Origin: Gigaspora margarita | Lineage: Eukaryota; Glomeromycota; Glomeromycetes; Diversisporales; Gigasporaceae | DNA: 64,000 nt | Direction of reading: 5' to 3' | Assembly (NCBI GenBank): GCA_009809945.1 | Contig: WTPW01002567.1 | Location: forward strand, 11,683 to 75,682 | In this document: positions 58,578 to 64,000 of the stretch, piece after piece | How positions within the stretch are numbered: the stretch's first letter is position 1 | Layout of the letters: every line of letters starts with the position of its first letter | The notes under the pieces: generated by a model | Seen by the model: only the letters and a program-made list of their open reading frames with translations | Database searches by the model: none | What the model was told of the DNA's origin: nothing | Made by a program: the position numbers and the translations under genes

Positions 58578-61312
58578 ATGTCTTTAATAAAATATAAACT
58601 CGAAGGAAAGAAAACCCATTATAATATACGTGTAAAAGCAAAGTTAGATTCACATCTTTTGTTAAATGATGATGATAAGATTAAACTTACTAGTTTTATT
58701 GATTCTAACGCATCTGGAGTAATTGAAATTAAATGGGATATATCTAAAGAGGAATATATCACTGAGCATGACCAGTTTCTTCATGAACATGGTCTTGACC
58801 TCGATTTTAATAATGCACGATGTAAATGGTCAACTAGACACTCAACTCCAACAAAAATTATAAAGCAATGCACATGTGGAATTTATCGAGAAAAATCTAT
58901 TACACCTAATTCCTGAGCCTTAGTAGCACATTATCCTTATGTAGGATGCCTTGCATTTGTTGCAATCTATATTTCTGATAAGGAAATTCATGGTATCGCA
59001 AGATATCTGAAACATTTAGAGTTATGTGAGACATCTAGGCCACAAACAGATCCACTATATAAACTTTTGCCATATGTAAAAAATAGTGTAGAAAATTTAC
59101 TGAATCTCAATGTTCGAACCTCAGATATTTTTGCACAAAATGCCAAAATTGTAAAAAACGTATTTGGAAATCGTATTATAATAGGATACAATAGAACATT
59201 ACTGACAGCAATGGATATTGTGAATATAAAAAATCAAATGATTAAAAAAAACTGGAATATTAGTATCCAAAATGATCCTGCAAAAAACTTAAAGCAATTT
59301 CTTGGTCCAGATGCAAATCTGTTAGAGCTTAAGGAAGCATGTCTGCACTATCAACCTCGTAAAAAAGAAACTGATCGTCTAGAAATAATCATTTGCACTC
59401 GTGAACAACAACAGTATGCGTGAAAATATGGGCACCAGAATCTTATTCTTATTGATGGAACTTTTGGAATTAGCAGGCATAAACTTCTTCTGTTCATTAT
59501 TCTAGTAATTGATGATGACAATAAAGGTATTCTTATTACCTTTATTATTTTTATACCACCTTCACAAAATCAGTTAACATCATCTGGGTATGATAGCAAA
59601 ATTTTTAAATGACTTCTTACAATTTTTCGTGACAAAATTAGTGATATTTACAATAAAAATCAACTCAAAGAAAACCCAAATACTATATTAGTTACTTTTA
59701 GTTTACTTTTGTAATGACTGATGCTAATGTAAAAGAACGTAAAGCATTATCGATAGTATGGTCAGAAATTATTCTGCTTATATGTTATTTTCATATCAGC
59801 TAATGTTGGAGAAACGAAATTAATAAGCAATTAGGATGAGATAGTAAAAGTGATATCGGTTTACAATGACAAACCATAAAAGCATATTTAAAGAGCGTGT
59901 TGAAAGAATTGTGGGCAATGAATAGTGATGAGGAAGCTATACGCAATTGTATTAGAGAAAAAAATAACTTATTAAAAGACCTTATTAGTAAGGAAGGCAC
60001 TTTAGAAAATTCAAAAAATGTTTTAAATGGTAGAGTAAATTTTCTTGTTTATTTGGAAAGACAATAGGCTGAAGAACTTTTAAATAGTTGGTGTTTTAGT
60101 GGGCGAATACGAGCAGCGATGGCTCTAGAAATTCCTCTTGAAAAACTTTCTACTACAAATAATCATCGCGAGGGAATGAATAAATATTTAAAGAATAATC
60201 AGCTAAAACGATTCCAAAGAAATAATCAACCTTTAAGAGCTGATATACTTTATATTATACTTGTATATGAAGTCATACCTAACATATTAACTTTAAGAAA
60301 TCTCGCTATGAATCTTGAGTATGAGAAAGCAGAGCGGCGAAAAGAATTTAACATAATGGATTCTTCTGATCATACAATTCTTGCACAAGAATTCTCTCAA
60401 GTTGCTTATCTAGCTCCAAGTCCAAAACGTGATGAATCTGCAAATAGATTACTCCAAATGAATAAAGTATTAATGTACGAAATAGAAAAAGAAACAGGAA
60501 AAATCTATGTTCAGGTTGAATCTAAAACCACACCTCATCTTATTTACACAACTTGTGTATATGGAGACCCAACGAATATTTGTTGTCAATGCCCTGATTT
60601 TCTTCAAAAAGGAATTATGTGCAAGCATCTATGTGCTGCTGCACTTTATATTAATAACTTTCGTCAACAAGATCAGCATGCACATTTACCTGAAATGGTT
60701 TTCTCAACATATCAAGAAGCGCAAGATATTTTTCAAAGAAAGTTAGAAAAGAGGGACGGTGATGATAATAGTAATAAAGATGTTATTGATGATGAAGATA
60801 TAGAAGATACTGATAATGAGATTGACAACCAAAAGAACTATAAAAACAATAACAACTATACATTTTCCCCGTTTGAAGAAATTTTTAATTACATGAAACA
60901 AATTCTTGAAATATCTACTGATCCAAAGGTAGTAATGATATCTAATACACCTACATTAACCCAACCAAAAGCAAATCTAATTAGCATTGCGAGTTTAAAT
61001 ACTGCAGCTATATATGAACAGGAATTTAGAGATTTTTTAGTCTCTACCTCAAGAAGTTTACAGGTACTGCAGGAGAATTCAATAATTCTTCAAAACATAG
61101 TTAAATCTGAACAAAAAGATATCGATAGTCAACATACCTTGATGACTTATCTCAATGATATTGTTACATCTAATTCTTTTAAACAAGCGCAGAGTTTGGT
61201 AGATGTTATTTACAAAGATATGAACCTTCACAGACATGTGGCTTCTCATACCGATGTTTTTTCATTAGAACGAGAAACCAAACAACGGCGGCACCCATCC
61301 TATCAAAGTTAA
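58578..61312 (+). pseudogene. MULE transposase, decayed, with SWIM zinc finger
   Basis: A plus-strand frame runs from Met at 58578. It is broken by TGA at 58914, 59421 and 59610, a frameshift near 59700, and then (second frame) TAA 59801, TGA 59837, TGA 59867 and TAG 60065. From 60119 it is open for 397 codons to a natural stop. Landmarks in order: an N-terminal CKWSTRH / CTCG cysteine-rich region; LILIDGTFGISRHKLLLF, with the first catalytic Asp at 59454; MTDANVKERKALS, with the second Asp at 59720; TTNNHREGMNKYLK, with the catalytic Glu at 60170; then CQCPDFLQKGIMCKH (about 60590-60635), a SWIM-type CxCx9CxH zinc finger. An acidic linker and a coiled-coil-like tail follow. All this is the standard MULE arrangement. 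The copy cannot encode a full transposase. Confidence 0.9.
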
Positions 61313-61658
61313 TAAATGGCTAAACAGTAAGCTATATTTTTGTTTTAATATTATAAAATTGGTGATATACTGCCTTTTTTCTTCGTTTTTATAAATTGAA
61401 TAAATGGTTTTAATTCAAATTTTATATCAAATCTACATGCATTAGATTTTTATTGATATCATTAAAGAAGTTGTTCAAAAATAAGTTTCTTCTATCATAA
61501 AAAATCAATAAGTACTGATGTATTTTGATCGATATTCATAATTGTAACTTTAAAAATTTCTGCATGTATTGCAATCGATATTCATAAATTGTAAAATTTT
61601 TTTGCATGCAATGATACTTGGGTAATTTTATTGGCTAAATTTGTCGATCACATGCAGT

Positions 61659-61773
61659 TAGGGTTGTTAATGGAGTACTCCAATCTATAATAAAACATAT
61701 AAACCACTCCGGTTTCAAACCGGAGTGGTTTATATGTTTTATTATAGATTGGAGTACTCCATTAACAACCCTA
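61659..61773. mobile_element. Perfect 115-bp palindromic insertion (8-bp TSD)
   Basis: Two 57-base arms, beginning TAGGGTTGTTAATGGAGTAC, are exact inverted copies around a single central base. The insertion is flanked by a perfect 8-bp duplication, CATGCAGT (61651-61658, 61774-61781), and interrupts the right TIR of the MULE. It has hAT-type ends and no coding content; the minus-strand 60-codon frame across it is incidental. Confidence 0.92.
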
Positions 61774-62379
61774 CATGCAGTAATATGCAGCATGTAGATG
61801 AAATCTAAAAAAGGCAATTGAAATATAGTGCAGTAATATCAGTCCCATATTTTACCAAAAATAAGCTACCCTTTTTGGCCAAAAAGTTACACAAAAAAAT
61901 GTGGGAGTAGCTCATTTTCGAATTGTTAAATTTTTTGAAAAATGTAAAAATGTACTAATAAAAAGTTGTCCAAATGCTATAAAATTTTTACTGTAAATAT
62001 ATTTCGTTGTTCTGAACAACTTTACTTAATCATATTTTGATTTACTTAGTAAAATAAAAAGTTTAATATGTAGTGACTGTTAATGATTTCTTTAAAAATT
62101 CTTCTGAAAATCTAGGGAGTAGCTTCTTTTGGAGGTAGCTTATTTTCGGCACTATATGGTATACAATTTTAATTAACAGTGATAACTAGAAAATATTAAT
62201 AAAATAACAAAGAATGCATTAATATTAGAATATTAAGAAAAGGTTTATTTTATTGTAAATAAATATAAAAATATACTTGCTAATTTAATACAAAATAATG
62301 TATTCAAATTAAGCTACTAAAGCAAATTATATTTTATTATAAGCAAATATAACAACACATCTGAAAATTTAACTAGATT

Positions 62380-63230
62380 GCAAAAAATTTAATTAGATAA
62401 TAGATAAAAAGGTATAATGAATCAATTGCTAACTTGAAAAAATATTGTGATTTAAATTATTAAATAGATAAATAACATATTCAAAGATTTAACTAAATTG
62501 CTAGAAATTTAACCAGAAAATACAATAGCTTTAAGATATAGAATTAAATTAATTATATAATAAAAAGGTATAATGAATCAATTGCTAACTTGAAGAAATA
62601 CTGCTATTTTAAATTATTAAATAAATAGATGATATCTGAAGATTTAACTAGCTTTCTAAAAATTAAACTAAATAATAATGAAAAGAACCCAAACACCTAG
62701 TACAAAGGTCATATGTTATGTGGTTTAGCAAAAACCCTAAAATTTAAGAAGCAAAAAACTGTTTTTAGCAATTATTTTAGCATTTAGTGGTCCAATTTGA
62801 ATGAACTGTTTTTAAAATAAAGCTCTCAATAAGGTGCATCTAACAAAAAAAGTTCATTTAATTCTGATTATTGGATCAAGAGTTATTTAACAAAAAGTAG
62901 TTTTGTTATTTTTAGCAAATTAGATCAAAATTGGCCAAACCCCAATTATAACCTATATGAGAGATGTCCGGGTTTTAATAAAAAAGTATAACAGATTAAT
63001 TAATAACTTGAGAAATTATTTTTATTTTAAATTATTAAATAGATAGATTATATATCTAAAGATTTAACTAAATTGCTAAAAATTTAACCAGTTAATATAA
63101 TAGCTTTAAAGTATAGAAGTATAATTAATTATAAAATGAAAGGTATAATAAATTAATCACTAATTTAAAAAAATTATTGTTATTTTAAATTATTAAATAA
63201 ATAGATAAAGGACATGACATATATTGTCTA
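62380..63230. repeat. Diverged ~156-bp tandem repeats
   Basis: Units marked by AAAGGTATAATGAATCAATT (62411, 62567) and weaker versions near 62986 and 63142, with TTTAACTAAATTGCTA and TTTAAATTATTAAATA in register. The array is interrupted by the element at 62684-62975. Confidence 0.65.
62684..62975. mobile_element. hAT-like MITE, AGNACCC family
   Basis: This 292-bp element starts AGAACCCAAACACCTAGTAC and ends with the complement of AAACCCGGACATCTCTCATA. The flanks TAATGAAA (62676-62683) and TAATAAAA (62976-62983) form an 8-bp TSD with one mismatch. The right end resembles that of 11711-15083 (GGACATCTCTCAT). Confidence 0.65.
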
Positions 63231-63328
63231 ATATCTATTTACTATAAGACCAGACTCTCACTTTATCTAAGACCAATCAAAATGATTAATTTTGTTATAC
63301 AAAAAAATATTTATCTTATATTTTGTTA

Positions 63329-64000
63329 TCCCTTAAACCATGAGCAATTCTAGACAAATTTGCCTAAAAATTGCTATAAATATGCTTATGATCTATATTT
63401 TTTAAAACTTAAAATATTTAATTAAAATTTTTTTTGATAATATTTAAAAATATGAATTATATTATACAGTGCACGAACCCTTAAATCAACAAGTCATAAA
63501 TATAGCAGCCAAATTTGGAGGCATGTTATACAAAAATAACCTAATATGATTGGTTAATATAAGTATATATTAAATTAGAAATATATATAAGAGAGAGAGA
63601 GAGAGAGAGAGAGAAAGAAAAAAAAAGATAAAAGAAAAGAAAAAGAGAGAGAAATTAGAATTTTTAATATTAAATTTAACTATAGTATTTTTTTATTTAA
63701 TAATTTTGGGCAGAATTAAGAATATTATTAGTAGTTCTGGGCAAAATTAAAGCGGCCAAATTTTTAATAAATTAGGTTAACTTTAACAAGAAATAACTCT
63801 ATTAAATACTAAGTAATTTAAAAAATTAGCTTCATAACTTTGTTCTTTAGGTTTGATTTTATTATTTTATGAAGAGATTTGATTTATAACTACATTAGTT
63901 TTTTATTTATAAGCTTTTAAAGATTGTGCATTATAGTCGCTGATTAAAGGATTCGCGCACTATAATAGTATTTAATTTTATATTATAAGAAAAAAGTTTA
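63329..64000 (+). mobile_element. TCCCTTAAAC-family element, copy 4, interrupted and cut by window end
   Basis: It starts TCCCTTAAACCATGAG after TA and follows copy 3 to about 63466. It resumes at about 63963 (TAATAGTATTTAATTTTATA) until the window edge. The intervening 63467-63961 is another insertion. Confidence 0.75.
63467..63961. mobile_element. Tc1/mariner-like MITE with CAGTGCACGAA ends
   Basis: The ends CAGTGCACGAACCCTTAAAT and the complement of AGTGCGCGAATCCTTTAATC interrupt copy 4 of the TCCCTTAAAC family, with TA-type flanks. The inside has a (GA)n tract at 63590-63650 and no coding sequence. Confidence 0.65.

Larger units (their letters stand above)
57219..61844 (+). mobile_element. 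Mutator-like element (MULE) with 9-bp TSD
   Basis: It is flanked by a perfect 9-bp duplication, CCATATTTT (57210-57218 and 61845-61853). TIRs start GACTGATATTACTG and pair for about 100 bp; shared blocks are TTTCAATTGCC, AGATTTCATCTACATGCTGC and CACATGCAGT-like sequence through TTAGCCAATAAAATT. The 4.6-kb interior carries one decayed MULE transposase (58578-61312) in plus orientation. Two later insertions are nested in it: 57401-57566 and 61659-61773. TSD length, TIR length and the transposase agree on the superfamily. Confidence 0.92.
57210..62159. mobile_element. TA-flanked TIR element split by the MULE
   Basis: The right end is the complement of CCATATAGTGCCGAAAATAA, continuing GCTACC. 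The matching left end, CCATATTTTACCAAAAATAA, is found only after removing the MULE and one copy of its TSD. TA flanks both sides. The host element is thus about 315 bp, and the MULE sits nine bases from its left tip. The rest lies at 61854-62159 and is non-coding. Confidence 0.65.

Noticed and set aside
61635..61817. 60-codon minus-strand frame
   Set aside because: It reads through the perfect palindrome and the MULE TIR.

Overview
The window looks like nuclear DNA of a very AT-rich, repeat-laden fungus, most likely an arbuscular mycorrhizal fungus (Glomeromycotina, Rhizophagus-like). The reasons are spliceosomal genes with short GT..AG introns, fungal protein families (an Rrt8/EI24-type membrane protein, an Mss4/Dss4 factor), Asn-rich low-complexity protein, and dense degenerate transposons. 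This placement is inference, since no rRNA or marker gene is present. Every boundary below was read by eye from the sequence.

Layout: 1-41 kb is almost entirely transposon-derived. Many elements can be delimited by terminal inverted repeats (TIRs) and target-site duplications (TSDs). They include hAT-like elements with 8-bp TSDs (75-3562, 11711-15083, 20781-22771 and several MITEs), a TA-flanked family with TCCCTTAAAC ends (four copies), a pogo/Fot1-like element (16289-17800), PIF/Harbinger-like MITEs with TTA/TAA TSDs, and two ~330-bp palindromic arrays, one holding a 728-bp assembly gap. There are also three tRNA-headed SINE-like retroposons, a 5'-truncated LINE, and a ~1-kb tandem duplication at 24.3-26.4 kb that may be an assembly artefact. 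At 35-40 kb two copies of one ~412-bp element carry five different nested insertions.

A gene island occupies 41.2-53.6 kb with five protein-coding genes: a 3-exon EI24/Rrt8-like multi-pass membrane protein (-), a 2-exon Mss4-like Rab-interacting factor (+), a 5-exon gene of unknown function (-), an 8-exon membrane-anchored hormone-sensitive-lipase-like hydrolase (+), and a single-exon 886-aa Cys-rich single-pass surface protein with a long repeat tail (-). The third and fourth genes are divergent, with 167 bp between start codons.

From 54 to 64 kb the window returns to transposons. The main item is a Mutator-like (MULE) element at 57219-61844 with a perfect 9-bp TSD, a decayed transposase and a SWIM zinc finger. 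It sits in the tip of another TIR element and has itself received two further insertions, one of them a perfect 115-bp palindrome. No tRNA gene, rRNA, CRISPR array or biosynthetic cluster was seen. The most unusual content is the nested, partly palindromic transposon architecture rather than a new gene system.
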